A DNA stretch of 64,000 nucleotides from Paracidovorax wautersii (lineage in GTDB: Bacteria > Pseudomonadota > Gammaproteobacteria > Burkholderiales > Burkholderiaceae_C). A program made the translations under genes and the position numbers. The stretch spans positions 124,001 to 188,000 of the forward strand of contig WNDQ01000001.1 of NCBI GenBank assembly GCA_009912175.1. The letters run 5' to 3'. The notes under the pieces were generated by a model. It had not been told where the DNA came from and did not search any database. It saw nothing but the letters and a program-made list of their open reading frames with translations. Below, piece after piece: positions 21,273 to 31,212 of the stretch (position 1 is the first letter of the stretch; the number at the start of each line of letters is the position of its first letter).

Positions 21273-22325
21273 ATGTTCACCCGCCTTCCCCGCATCGCCC
21301 TGGCGCTGGCCGCCGCATCCCTGGCCAGCGCCGCCCTGGCGCAGGACCTGCCCCGCACCCAGCTCAAGATCGTCGGCGGCCTGAGCAACCTCAGCGCCTA
21401 TGCCGATTACGAGCAGCCGTTCTGGAGCAAGACCATCCCCGAGCGCTCCCAGGGCGCCGTCACAGCCGAGATCAAGGGCTTCAACGAACTGGGCCTGAAA
21501 GGCCCCGAGCTGTTGCGCCTGATGCAGCGCGGCACGGTCGAGTTCGGCACCGCCACGCTGTCCTACTTCGCCAGCGACAACCCGATCAACGAGGCCATCG
21601 ACCTGCCCGGCCTGGCGCCCGACGTGGCCACGGCGCGCAAGGTCACCCAGGCCTACACGCCCACCTATGCGCAATTCTTTGCCGACAAGACCAACGTCAA
21701 GCTGCTGGGCATCTCGACCTACCCGGCGCAGGTGCTGTTCTGCAACGCGCCGGTGACGGGCCTGGCCAGCGTCAAGGGTCTGAAGGTGCGCACCAGCAGC
21801 CGCACCCAGGCCGAATTCGTCGAGGCCCTGGGCGGCACCAGCGTGACCATGGCCTTTGGCGAGGTCGTGCCCGCCCTGCAGAACAAGGTGGTCGACTGCG
21901 CCATCACCGGCTCGCTGTCGGGCTACCAGGCCAAGTGGTACGAGGTCTCGACCCACCTGTACGCGCTGCCGATCAACTGGAACCAGCAGATCCACGCCGT
22001 CAACCAGAAGAGCTGGGACAAGCTCGACCCCAAGGTCCAGGCCTTCCTGCAGGACAACGTGAACCAGCTGGTGGCCGCCATCTGGCAGGCCGCCGCCACG
22101 CAGACCCAGCAGGGCTATGACTGCAACACGGGCGCGGCCGCCTGCACGCAGCCGGTCAAGGGCAAGATGGTGCTGATTCAGCCGACCGACGCCGACCGCG
22201 CGCTGCTCAAGAAGGTGTTGAACGACGCCATCCTGCCCAAGTGGGCCCAGCGCACGCAGGCCGAGTATGTCGACGCCTTCAACCAGAGCGTGGGCGCGGC
22301 CCTGGGTGTGATCGCTCGCAAGTGA
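21273..22325 (+). CDS. TRAP transporter substrate-binding protein (DctP-like)
   Basis: Signal peptide MFTRLPRIALALAAASLASAALAQ; followed by DctQ and DctM; DctP-like middle (KVRTSSRTQAEFVEALGGTSVTMAFGEVVPALQNKVVDCAITG). Confidence 0.88.
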   Translation: MFTRLPRIALALAAASLASAALAQDLPRTQLKIVGGLSNLSAYADYEQPFWSKTIPERSQGAVTAEIKGFNELGLKGPELLRLMQRGTVEFGTATLSYFASDNPINEAIDLPGLAPDVATARKVTQAYTPTYAQFFADKTNVKLLGISTYPAQVLFCNAPVTGLASVKGLKVRTSSRTQAEFVEALGGTSVTMAFGEVVPALQNKVVDCAITGSLSGYQAKWYEVSTHLYALPINWNQQIHAVNQKSWDKLDPKVQAFLQDNVNQLVAAIWQAAATQTQQGYDCNTGAAACTQPVKGKMVLIQPTDADRALLKKVLNDAILPKWAQRTQAEYVDAFNQSVGAALGVIARK

Positions 22326-22330
22326 CCGCC

Positions 22331-22963
22331 ATGCACACCGCTTCCCTTTCCTCGCCACTGGCCGCCTTGCTGCGCCTGGCCGAGCGGCTGTCGCGCTACG
22401 CCGTCTGGGCCGGCGGCGCGCTGACGATTGCCAGCGTCGTGCTGATCGGCGTCGACGTCGTCGCGCGCAAGCTCTTCAGCGTCACCGCGGGCGGCGCCGA
22501 CGAGTTGTCCTCCTATGCCTTCGCCATCAGCACCTCGTGGGCGCTAGCCTTTGCCACGCTCTCGCGCGCCCATGTGCGTGTCGACGTCGTCTACCAGTAC
22601 CTGCCCGTGCGCGTGGCCGCCATCGTCGACTGGCTCGCGCTGGTCGGCCTGGGCGTCTTCATGGTGTGCCTGACCTGGTACGCCTACGACGTGGTCGCCA
22701 TGTCCTGGCTGCAGGACTCCACCGCCAACTCCACCCTGGCCACGCCGCTGTGGATTCCGCAAGGGCTGTGGCTGGCCGGGCTGCTGTGGATGTGCGTGGT
22801 GCTGCTGCTGATGCTGCTGCGCGCCTCGTTCGCGCTGGTCACGGGCGACCTCGCGGCGGTGCAGGCCCTGTGCGGCGTGCGCTCCAACGTCGAGGAAGCC
22901 GAAGAAGAAGCGGCCGCCGGGCAACGCCTGGTGGCCTCCGAACAAGCCCCATCCGGCCGATAG
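22331..22963 (+). CDS. TRAP transporter small permease (DctQ)
   Basis: ISTSWALAFATLSRAHVRVDVVYQYLPVR in a four-TM protein located between DctP and DctM. Confidence 0.9.
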   Translation: MHTASLSSPLAALLRLAERLSRYAVWAGGALTIASVVLIGVDVVARKLFSVTAGGADELSSYAFAISTSWALAFATLSRAHVRVDVVYQYLPVRVAAIVDWLALVGLGVFMVCLTWYAYDVVAMSWLQDSTANSTLATPLWIPQGLWLAGLLWMCVVLLLMLLRASFALVTGDLAAVQALCGVRSNVEEAEEEAAAGQRLVASEQAPSGR

Positions 22964-22973
22964 CGCCCACACC

Positions 22974-24257
22974 ATGATCGCAACTGCCTTGATCCTTCTG
23001 CTGGCGCTCATCGGCATCAGCATTCCCGTGGGCGCCGCGCTGGGCCTGCTCGGCCTGGTGCTGGACCCGCTGTATTCCATGCTGCCGCTGTCCAGCGCCA
23101 TGGGCGAGATCGCCTGGAGCACCAACAACGAGTTCCTGCTGGTCGCCATTCCGCTGTTCATCCTGCTGGGCGAGGTGCTGCTGCGCGCCGGCTTTGCCGA
23201 GCGCATGTACAGCGCCATGAGCCTGTGGCTGTCGTGGCTGCCGGGCGGGCTGATGCACGCCAACATCGGCGCCTCTACGCTGTTCTCGGCCACGTCGGGC
23301 TCCAGCGTGGCGACCGCCGCCACGGTCGCCACCGTGGCCGTGCCGCAGGTCCACAAGTACGGCTACAAGGAATCGCTGTTCCTGGGCAGCATCGCCGCCG
23401 GCGGCACGCTGGGCATTCTGATTCCGCCGTCGATCAACCTGGTGATCTACGGGGTGCTCACCAACACCTCGGTGCCCAAGCTCTACCTGGCCGGCGTGAT
23501 CCCGGGCCTGCTGATGGCGCTGGCCTTCATGCTGACCATTCTGGTGGCCTGTCTGCTCAAGCCCAGCTGGGGCGGCAAGAAGATCCACGGCACCTGGAGC
23601 GAACGCCTGGCCAGCCTGGTCCACCTGATCCCGCCCATGCTGATCTTCGGCCTGGTCGTGGGCTCGATCTACGCGGGCCTGGCCACGCCCACCGAGGCGG
23701 CCGCCCTGGGCGTGCTGGGCGCCTTCGCGCTGGCCGCGTGGTATGGGCGCCTGAGCTGGGCCATGCTGCGCGAGGTGGTGGAAAACGCCATGAAGTCGAC
23801 CGCCATGATCATGCTCATCATCCTGGGCGCGAGCTTCCTGAACTTCGTGATGTCGGCCACCGGCCTGACCGACTCGTTCACCGGCGCCATCCGCAACCTG
23901 GGCCTGTCGCCGGGCTGGATGCTGCTGATCGTGATCGTGTTCTACCTGGTGCTGGGCTGCTTCATGGAGACGCTGTCGATGATGATCACGACCATCCACA
24001 TCGTCGCGCCCATCATGATCGCGCTGGGCTACGACCCCGTGTGGCTGGGCATCCTGATCATCATCCTGGTCGAGGCCGCGCTCATCACCCCGCCCGTGGG
24101 CCTGAACCTGTTCGTCGTGCACAGCGTGCGCAAGAGCGGTTCCATGAACGCCGTCATCGTCGGCGCCCTGCCCTTTGTGCTGGCCATGTTCTGCATGATC
24201 GCCGTGCTGGTGGCCGTGCCGTCCATCGCGCTGTGGCTGCCGTCCGCATTCGGCTGA
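22974..24257 (+). CDS. TRAP transporter large permease (DctM)
   Basis: FLLVAIPLFILLGEVLLRAGFAERMY...GGTLGILIPPSINLVIYGVLTNTSV; ITPPVGLNLFVVHSV. Confidence 0.95.
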   Translation: MIATALILLLALIGISIPVGAALGLLGLVLDPLYSMLPLSSAMGEIAWSTNNEFLLVAIPLFILLGEVLLRAGFAERMYSAMSLWLSWLPGGLMHANIGASTLFSATSGSSVATAATVATVAVPQVHKYGYKESLFLGSIAAGGTLGILIPPSINLVIYGVLTNTSVPKLYLAGVIPGLLMALAFMLTILVACLLKPSWGGKKIHGTWSERLASLVHLIPPMLIFGLVVGSIYAGLATPTEAAALGVLGAFALAAWYGRLSWAMLREVVENAMKSTAMIMLIILGASFLNFVMSATGLTDSFTGAIRNLGLSPGWMLLIVIVFYLVLGCFMETLSMMITTIHIVAPIMIALGYDPVWLGILIIILVEAALITPPVGLNLFVVHSVRKSGSMNAVIVGALPFVLAMFCMIAVLVAVPSIALWLPSAFG

Positions 24258-24335
24258 TTCCCCGCCCTTTCCTCCAAGGCGCCAGCCATGTCTTGCACAA
24301 GGCTGCTGGCGGCCCCCTCTTTTTCCGACCTCACC

Positions 24336-25019
24336 ATGCTTGCCACTTTCACCCTCGACACCGACCACGGCGCCCCCACCCTGTCCATCGACTTCGATCA
24401 ACTCGTCATCGCCGGCTGGGCCGGCCGTGACCGGGACGCCATCGAACACCACATCGAAGAACTGGCCGCCCTGGGCGTGCCGCGCCCCAGCAGCGTGCCG
24501 CTGTACTACCGCGTGGCCGACAACCAGCTCACGCAGCAGCCGCGCATCCAGGCCGTCGGGCCGGGCTCGTCAGGCGAAGTCGAAGTCTTCGCCTTCACCC
24601 ACGCGGGCGAGCTCTTCATCAGCCTGGCATCCGACCACACCGACCGGCCGCTCGAATCCCACAGCGTGGCGCTGTCCAAACAGCTCTGCGCCAAACCCAT
24701 CGGCACCACGGCCTGGCGCCATGCCGACGTGGCCGCCTACTGGGACGAGCTGGTCCTGCGCGCCTGGATCGTCGAAGACGGCAAGCCCGTGCTCTACCAG
24801 GAAGGCACGGCCGCCGCGCTGCGCACACCACTGGAGCTGATCGCCGGCTACACGGGCGGCGCGCCGCTGCCCGAGGGCACGGGCATGACCTGCGGCACCG
24901 TGGGCGCCATCGGCGGCATCCGCGCCGCGCAGGACTTCGAGATGGAGCTGTTCGATCCGCGCCGCCAGCGCAGCCTGCGCCACCGCTACCGCTGCGAGTG
25001 GCTGCCCGAAGTCGCCTGA
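24336..25019 (+). CDS. DUF2848 family protein
   Basis: LVIAGWAGRDRDAIEHHIEELAALGVPRPSSVPLYYRVADNQLTQ...SDHTDRPLESHSVALSKQLCAKPIGTTAWRHADVAAYWDEL. Confidence 0.85.
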   Translation: MLATFTLDTDHGAPTLSIDFDQLVIAGWAGRDRDAIEHHIEELAALGVPRPSSVPLYYRVADNQLTQQPRIQAVGPGSSGEVEVFAFTHAGELFISLASDHTDRPLESHSVALSKQLCAKPIGTTAWRHADVAAYWDELVLRAWIVEDGKPVLYQEGTAAALRTPLELIAGYTGGAPLPEGTGMTCGTVGAIGGIRAAQDFEMELFDPRRQRSLRHRYRCEWLPEVA

Positions 25020-25096
25020 ACTCTGAACCCCGAGCCGCGCCACAATGCGGCCTGGCCCGCACGCCGTCCCTTCGTGCCCTCTTTTCCCGTTCTGCC

Positions 25097-26407
25097 ATGA
25101 CCGCACCTTCCCCGTTGACCGCCACCCAACGCCTGGAACAGGCGCTCGCCGCCATCGCCGCGTCGGGCGACGAGGGCCCACGCATCTTCACGCACGTGGA
25201 CGCCACACGCGCCCGCAGCGAAGCCCGCGCCGCCGACGAACGCGCCGCGCAAGGCCTGTCGCTGGGCCCGCTCGATGGCCGCATCGTCTCGGTCAAGGAC
25301 CTGCTCGACGTGGCCGGCCAAGTGACCACGGCCGGCTCACGGCTGCTGCAAACAGCCGCGCCTGCGCAGCAGGACGCCGAGGTCGTGCAGCGCCTGCGCC
25401 GCGCGGGCGCGGTCGTCATCGGCAAGACCAACATGACGGAGTTCGCCTTCTCGGGCGTGGGCATCAACCCGCACTACGGCACGCCGGGCAACGCGCATGA
25501 CGCCGAACGTATTCCAGGCGGCTCGTCGTCGGGCGCGGGCGTGAGCGTGGCGCGCGGCATGGCCGAGATCGCCATCGGTTCGGACACGGGCGGCTCGATC
25601 CGTATTCCCTCGGCTCTCAACGGGCTGGTGGGCTTCAAGCCCACGCAGGCACGCGTGCCGCTGGCGGGTGCCTTTCCGCTGTCGTTCACGCTCGACACGC
25701 TGGGCCCTCTGGCCACCAGCGTGGCCGATGCCGCCGCCGCCGACAGCGTGCTGGCCGGCATCGCGCACGCGCCGCTGCCGGCACGCTCGGTGCAGGGCCT
25801 GCGCCTGGGCATCCCGCGCGGCCTGCTGTTCACCGAGACCGAAGACGCCGTGCTGCAGGCCTTCGAGCAGGCCGCTGCCGCGCTGCGTGCCGCCGGCGCG
25901 CGCGTGAGCGACGAATCGCTCGACGCCTGGCTGGGCGCGCCCTTCACGCTGCAGGAAAAAGGCACGCTGGTCGCGGCCGAAGCGGCCTTCATCCACGAGC
26001 GCCACGTGGCCGAGCAGGCCGACGCGTTCGACCCCATCGTGCTCGGTCGCATCCGCCGTGGCCAGGGCGTGCCGGCCTCGCACTACGTGGCCGTGCAGCA
26101 GGCGCGCCGCGCCCTGCTGCCGCAGCTGGACCACGCCCTGGCCGACGTCGACGCACTGATCCTGCCCACCGTGCCCTTCGTGGCGCCGCGCATTGCCGAG
26201 ATACAGGACGAAGCGGCCTTCCTGCGCGTCAACGCGCTGGTCCTGCGCAACCCCTCGGTCTTCAACTTGTATGACCTGCCCGCGCTGTCGCTGCCGCTGC
26301 CACGCGCCGGCCAGTTGCCCGTCGGCCTGATGGTGGTGGGCCGCCGCCACGCCGACCGCGAACTGCTGGCCGTGGGCGCGGCGCTGGAGGCCTTGTTCGC
26401 GCGCTGA
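25097..26407 (+). CDS. Amidase (amidase-signature family)
   Basis: VIGKTNMTEFAFSGVGINPHYGTPGNAHDAERIPGGSSSGAGVSVARGMAEIAIGSDTGGSIRIPSALNGLVGFKPTQ: Ser-cisSer-Lys amidase signature. Confidence 0.95.
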   Translation: MTAPSPLTATQRLEQALAAIAASGDEGPRIFTHVDATRARSEARAADERAAQGLSLGPLDGRIVSVKDLLDVAGQVTTAGSRLLQTAAPAQQDAEVVQRLRRAGAVVIGKTNMTEFAFSGVGINPHYGTPGNAHDAERIPGGSSSGAGVSVARGMAEIAIGSDTGGSIRIPSALNGLVGFKPTQARVPLAGAFPLSFTLDTLGPLATSVADAAAADSVLAGIAHAPLPARSVQGLRLGIPRGLLFTETEDAVLQAFEQAAAALRAAGARVSDESLDAWLGAPFTLQEKGTLVAAEAAFIHERHVAEQADAFDPIVLGRIRRGQGVPASHYVAVQQARRALLPQLDHALADVDALILPTVPFVAPRIAEIQDEAAFLRVNALVLRNPSVFNLYDLPALSLPLPRAGQLPVGLMVVGRRHADRELLAVGAALEALFAR

Positions 26408-26428
26408 CCCGCGCGCGCGTCCCGGTCG

Positions 26429-28429
26429 TTACCGCGTCGCCGCCGGGCCGATGAAGGACTTGGTGCTGTAGAGCGTGTGGTCCAGGCGCTGGATCGCGGG
26501 CACGCCGCCCGTGCCCGTGGCCAGACCATCGATGTAGGCCTGGAACACGTCGGCGTCGAGCACGCCCACGTCCAGGCGGCGCGCGGCGGGCACCTGGGCC
26601 AGCGTGGTGTAGCCGTCACCGCCCGTGGCGTTGAAGCTCAGCACGGCCAGGCGGTAGGTCTTGGCCTCGTCGAGCGCCACCCAGGTCTGGCTGGCCGGCT
26701 CGAAGACCTCGAAGTGGCTGGCGCGCGCGCCCTTGGCCTGGGAGGCATCCACGTCGAAACGCAGGCCCCCGGTGTAGGGATAGGGGCCGGTCGTGCCGCC
26801 CGTCTTGAAGACGGCGTCCAGGCCGTCCTCGACCATACCCCGGGCTTCGGCGCCGGTGATGCTCATCATCCACAGCATGTTGGCAAACGGCAGCACTTCG
26901 ATCACATTGGCCGCGGTGACCTGGCCCTTGAGCGGCACACGCACACCGCCGCCGCTTTGCAGGCTGATGTCGGCCCCGCCATAGCTCGTGTTCGCCACCG
27001 CCAGGTAGGCCTGGGCGACCAGTTGCTGGACGTCGCCGCCACGCACGCTGACGCTGCCTTCGGCGTTGCAGTCCGCACTGGAGCGGCTGTAGTCGACCGA
27101 ACCCACACCGCCCGGCACGCGGCGCGCACACAGCTCCAACGGGGCATGGGCCACGACCTTGGCGCGGTAGTCCGCCACCTGCGCCGTGTAGGGCGCCAGC
27201 ACCTCGACGGCCCGTGCGTTCTCGGCCGTGACACGCAGGAAGCCGCTGGCGGCCACGTCGGCCTCGATGGCCACGCGGTCGGCGGTCGACACCGCCTTGC
27301 CGCCGATCTGGAAGTTGTCGCCGATCAGCACATGCGGCGTGCCGGCGCACTGCGTCACGCGCCCCTCGGCGTCGAAGCGGACCTTGAGCTCGCCGACCAC
27401 GTGCGCGTACTCCCAGGCCTGGGCAATGCAGACCGTCTCGCCGTCCTTGTTGCGCAGCGCCTGGGCGTAGCCGCCGCCCGGCGTGCCCACGCCATAGGTG
27501 GCCAGCGTATCCGGACCCAGCAAGGTGTGCGAGTCGCCGCCGATCACCACGTCGACGCCCGACAGCTTGGCCAGCACCTGCTTGTCGTACTCGTAGCCGA
27601 TGTGGCTTTGCAGCACGATCTTGTTGATGCCTTGCGCACGCAGCGCGTCGATGGCGCGCTGCGCGGCGACCGTCTCGTCCTCGAACGTGGTGTCCGGGTC
27701 GGGGCTGGACGACTCCTTGGTCTTGCCCGCAATGGTCAGCCCGACCAGGCCGATCTTCTGGCCGCCCCGCTCGATCACGGTGGCGGGCTGGACATAGCCC
27801 GGCGCACGGCTGCTGTTGAGCGCCGAGTTCGCGCCGAACTGCACGTTGGCGCTGAGCACCGGTGTCTGGCAGGCGCCGGCGTGCAGGCGGTCGATCCATT
27901 GCTTGAGTTCGGTGTCGCCCTTGTCGAATTCGTGGTTGCCCAGCGTGAACGCATCGAAGCAGACGGTGTTCATGAGCGCCGCATCGGCCTCGCCGATCGC
28001 GCCCGCGCGGCTGTAGTACAGCGTGCCGCTGAGCGCGTCGCCCGCGTGGATCTTGATCACGTTGCTCGATGACGCGGCCAGGTCCTCGAAGGCCTGGGTC
28101 ACGCGCGCAAAACCGGCCGCGTCCACCGACACCGCCACACGCTCGCCCGCGGCGTTGCGCAACTGCAGCGTCTTGCTCTTGGCGTCCAGGTTGGAGTGAT
28201 GGTCGTTGATGTGCAGCAGCGTCAGCTCCAGCGCTTGTGCGGCGGGTGGCGTGGTCGGCGTGCCGCCGCCGTTGTTGTTGTCGTCATCGCCTCCGCAGGC
28301 GGCCAGCGCAGCACCTGCCAGCAAGGCCAGCGCTCAAGTGCAAACCTGGTGGGCCTGGCGAGCCACGCCCGCACGCAGCCCCACGGGACCGCGCGGGGTG
28401 CGCGGCTGCTCGAAATGTCGTTCCGTCAT
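26429..28429 (-). pseudogene. Bifunctional 5'-nucleotidase / UshA-like metallophosphatase lipoprotein; body intact (26429-28324), N-terminus interrupted by in-frame TGA at 28334-28336
   Basis: LELTLLHINDHHSNLD...TLGNHEFDKGD...GGDSHTLLG and C-terminal 5'-nucleotidase domain; lipobox ALALLAGAALAACGG lacks an in-frame start with charged n-region because TGA separates it from ATG at 28429. Confidence 0.7.
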
Positions 28430-28580
28430 GAACCGTCCTCGTCGATCAAAAACCTGAAGATCGTGTAAACGGTTCGTGACGCCGCCGTGAAAGGTCGCGA
28501 TCCAGACGCAATCCAGACACAAACGCTCGGCCACTCGCACACCACGCCACCGTCACAAAGCCTTCCTAGACTCCGGCGCG

Positions 28581-31097
28581 TTGCAACCCTTAGAGCCTGT
28601 GCCTGTGTCCTTCCGCCCACCTTCCCGCATCGCCTTCGCCGCCTGGCTTGCCACCGTCGTGGTCACGCCGGCCCACGCCGAGCTGTTCTTCAGCGAGTAC
28701 GTCGAAGGCTCCAGCAACAACAAGGCGCTGGAGATCTTCAATCCGGACGCGGCCGGCATCGACCTCTCGGCCTACACCGTCGAGCAGTACAACAACGGCA
28801 ACACGTCGCCGAGCGCCCGTTTTCCGCTGGCGGGCACGCTCGCGGCCGGCGGCGTCTATGTCGTCGCACACCCGACGCTGGCCACGCAACTGGCCAGCGG
28901 CCTCGTCCAGCAGCAAGCCTCGCTCGGCTTCAACGGCAATGACGCCGTCGTGCTCAAGAAGGACGGCGCAGTGGTCGACCGCATCGGCCAGGTCGGCTTC
29001 GACCCCGGCACCGAGTGGCGCAGCAACGGCGTGTCCACACTCAACCAGACGCTGCGCCGCAAGGCCGAGATCGCCACGGGCGACACCGCCGCCGACACGG
29101 CGTTCGATCCGTCCGTTGGCTGGCTGGCCTTTGCGCAGGACGACTTCAGCGGCCTGGGCCTGCCCGGCCAACAGACGGCGACGCCTGGTGGCGGCGATCC
29201 CGGCGGTGGGGCTGGCGTGACCTGCGGCGGCGCCCACACCGTCATCGCCGACATCCAGGGCAGCGCGGCCGAATCGCCACTCAAGGGCCAGACCGTCAAC
29301 GTCGAAGCCGTCGTCAGCGCCAGCTACCTGGGCAGCGGCGGATTCACGGGCTTTTTTATCCAGCAGGCCGACGACGAACGCGCCAATCGCGCCCACACGT
29401 CCGATGGTGTCTTCGTCTACGCGCCCGGCCTGGCCGCAACAGCGGTCAGCGCCGGCCAGCGCATTCACCTGCGCGGCACGGTGGAAGAATTCGGCGGCCA
29501 GACGCAGCTGCGCCTGAGCGGCGCCAGCAACCTGGCAGTCTGCCGCACGGGCCAGACCGTGACGCCCGTCACGCTCAACCTGCCGCTGCCCGACGGCGCG
29601 AGCTTTGCCGACTACGAAGGCATGTACGTGCGCTTCAGCCAGGACCTGCGCGTCAACGAGGTCTACGAACTGGCACGCTACGGCAGCATCGTGCTCGCGC
29701 CCACGCTGCTGCAGACACCCACGCAGACCGCAGCCCCGGGTGCAGCGGCCGTGGCGGTGGCCGCCAGCAACGCGCGCTCGCGCATCATCCTGGACGACGG
29801 CAAAGGCGCGCAGAACCCCGATCCGGTGATCTACCCCCCAGGCGGCCTGAGCGCGGCCAACACCCTGCGGCGCGGCTACACCGTGCATGGCGGCGTCGAA
29901 GGCGTGCTGAACATGCGCTACAGCGCCTGGCGCATCCAGCCGCTGCCCGGTGCGGCCGTGCCGACATTCGACGCCACCGGCAACCCGCGCCCCGACGCCC
30001 CGCCACGCGCGGCCGGCAGCGACCTGCGCGTGGCCTCGTTCAACGTGCTAAACTACTTCAACGGCAACGGCCAGGGTGCGGGCTTCGACGACCCAACCAA
30101 CCGCGGCGCCGCCACGCAGGACGAATTCGAGCGCCAGCGCGCCAAGATCGTCGCCGCGCTCGAAGGGCTGGACGCCGACGTGGTCGGCCTCATGGAAATC
30201 GAGAACGACGGCTACGGCAGCAACAGCGCCGTCCAGGACCTGGTGCGCCAGCTCGGCAGCCACTGGGCCTTCGTCTCGCCCGGCACGGCGCAGCTGGGCG
30301 GCGACGCCATCGCCGTGGCGCTGATCTACCGCCAGGACCGGGTCGAGCCCGTCGGCCAGGCCGCCACGCTGGCCATCGACGACAAGAACCGCCAGCCGCT
30401 GGCCCAGACCTTCCGCGCACTCGGTGGCGGCCGGGCCGTGACGGTTGCCGTCAACCACCTCAAGTCCAAGAGCTGCGGCGACGCCACGGGCAGCAATGCC
30501 GACCAGGGCGACGGCCAGGGCTGCTGGAGCCCCACACGCGTGCAGGCCGCCAGCCGCATTGCCGACTGGCTGCGCGGCGCGCCCACGGGCGTGGCCGACG
30601 CCGGCGTGCTGATCGTGGGCGACCTCAACGCCTATGCGCAGGAAGACCCCATCACCACGCTGGCCGCCCACGGCTACGCCAACATGCTGGCGCGGCATGC
30701 GGGCGCGCAAGCCTACAGCTACGTCTTCAGCGGCGAGTCCGGCAACCTCGACCACGCGCTGGCCGACGCCACCGCCAGCGCCACCGTGGTGAACACGCAA
30801 GCCTGGCACATCAACGCCGACGAACCGCTGGGCCTGCAGTACACCCGGCAGTACAAGAGCGACGCCCAGCAGGCCAGCTTCTACGCGCCCGACGCCTATC
30901 GTTCGTCGGACCACGACCCCGTGGTCGTCGATCTGGCTCTGGCCGAAACCAGCGGCGGCGGTGATGGTGACGGCGGCGGCACAACACCACCCGCCAGCGG
31001 TGACGGGGGTGGCAGCATCGGCCTGCTGGCGGCCCTGCTCGCGGCTTGCGGCGTCGGCATGGCCTGCGCACGCCGTGCGCGGGCGGCCCGTCGATAA
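28581..31097 (+). CDS. ExeM/NucH-type extracellular endonuclease (lamin-tail plus endonuclease/exonuclease/phosphatase domains) with C-terminal GlyGly-CTERM-like tail
   Basis: LFFSEYVEGSSNNKALEIFNPDA; DLRVASFNVLNYFNG; VGLMEIENDGYGSNSA; NHLKSKSCGDA; SSDHDPVVVDL; tail GDGGGSIGLLAALLAACGVGMACARRARAARR. Start codon uncertain (TTG 28581 or GTG 28605). Confidence 0.9.
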   Translation: MQPLEPVPVSFRPPSRIAFAAWLATVVVTPAHAELFFSEYVEGSSNNKALEIFNPDAAGIDLSAYTVEQYNNGNTSPSARFPLAGTLAAGGVYVVAHPTLATQLASGLVQQQASLGFNGNDAVVLKKDGAVVDRIGQVGFDPGTEWRSNGVSTLNQTLRRKAEIATGDTAADTAFDPSVGWLAFAQDDFSGLGLPGQQTATPGGGDPGGGAGVTCGGAHTVIADIQGSAAESPLKGQTVNVEAVVSASYLGSGGFTGFFIQQADDERANRAHTSDGVFVYAPGLAATAVSAGQRIHLRGTVEEFGGQTQLRLSGASNLAVCRTGQTVTPVTLNLPLPDGASFADYEGMYVRFSQDLRVNEVYELARYGSIVLAPTLLQTPTQTAAPGAAAVAVAASNARSRIILDDGKGAQNPDPVIYPPGGLSAANTLRRGYTVHGGVEGVLNMRYSAWRIQPLPGAAVPTFDATGNPRPDAPPRAAGSDLRVASFNVLNYFNGNGQGAGFDDPTNRGAATQDEFERQRAKIVAALEGLDADVVGLMEIENDGYGSNSAVQDLVRQLGSHWAFVSPGTAQLGGDAIAVALIYRQDRVEPVGQAATLAIDDKNRQPLAQTFRALGGGRAVTVAVNHLKSKSCGDATGSNADQGDGQGCWSPTRVQAASRIADWLRGAPTGVADAGVLIVGDLNAYAQEDPITTLAAHGYANMLARHAGAQAYSYVFSGESGNLDHALADATASATVVNTQAWHINADEPLGLQYTRQYKSDAQQASFYAPDAYRSSDHDPVVVDLALAETSGGGDGDGGGTTPPASGDGGGSIGLLAALLAACGVGMACARRARAARR

Positions 31098-31133
31098 AAA
31101 ATGGCCCCTCGGCCCATCGCGATGCGATGACCC

Positions 31134-31157
31134 GATCCCCCGGGGGGGATGTTTTTA
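31134..31157 (+). terminator. Probable intrinsic terminator of the nuclease gene
   Basis: gatcccccgggggggatgttttta: GC-rich palindrome followed by T-run just downstream of the stop. Confidence 0.5.
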
Positions 31158-31177
31158 TCTTGGGGCGGCCCAGCAAT

Positions 31178-31209
31178 AAAAAATCATCCGTGCCGGCCAG
31201 CGCCGGCAC
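31178..31209 (-). terminator. Probable intrinsic terminator of the SpmAB-like gene
   Basis: Minus strand gtgccggc-gctg-gccggcac followed by ggatga then tttttt. Confidence 0.55.
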
Positions 31210-31212
31210 GGT

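Noticed and set aside
28440-28600. Pho box between 5'-nucleotidase and nuclease genes
   Set aside because: ccgtcacaaagccttcctagact only weakly resembles CTGTCAT direct repeats; needs a motif scan.
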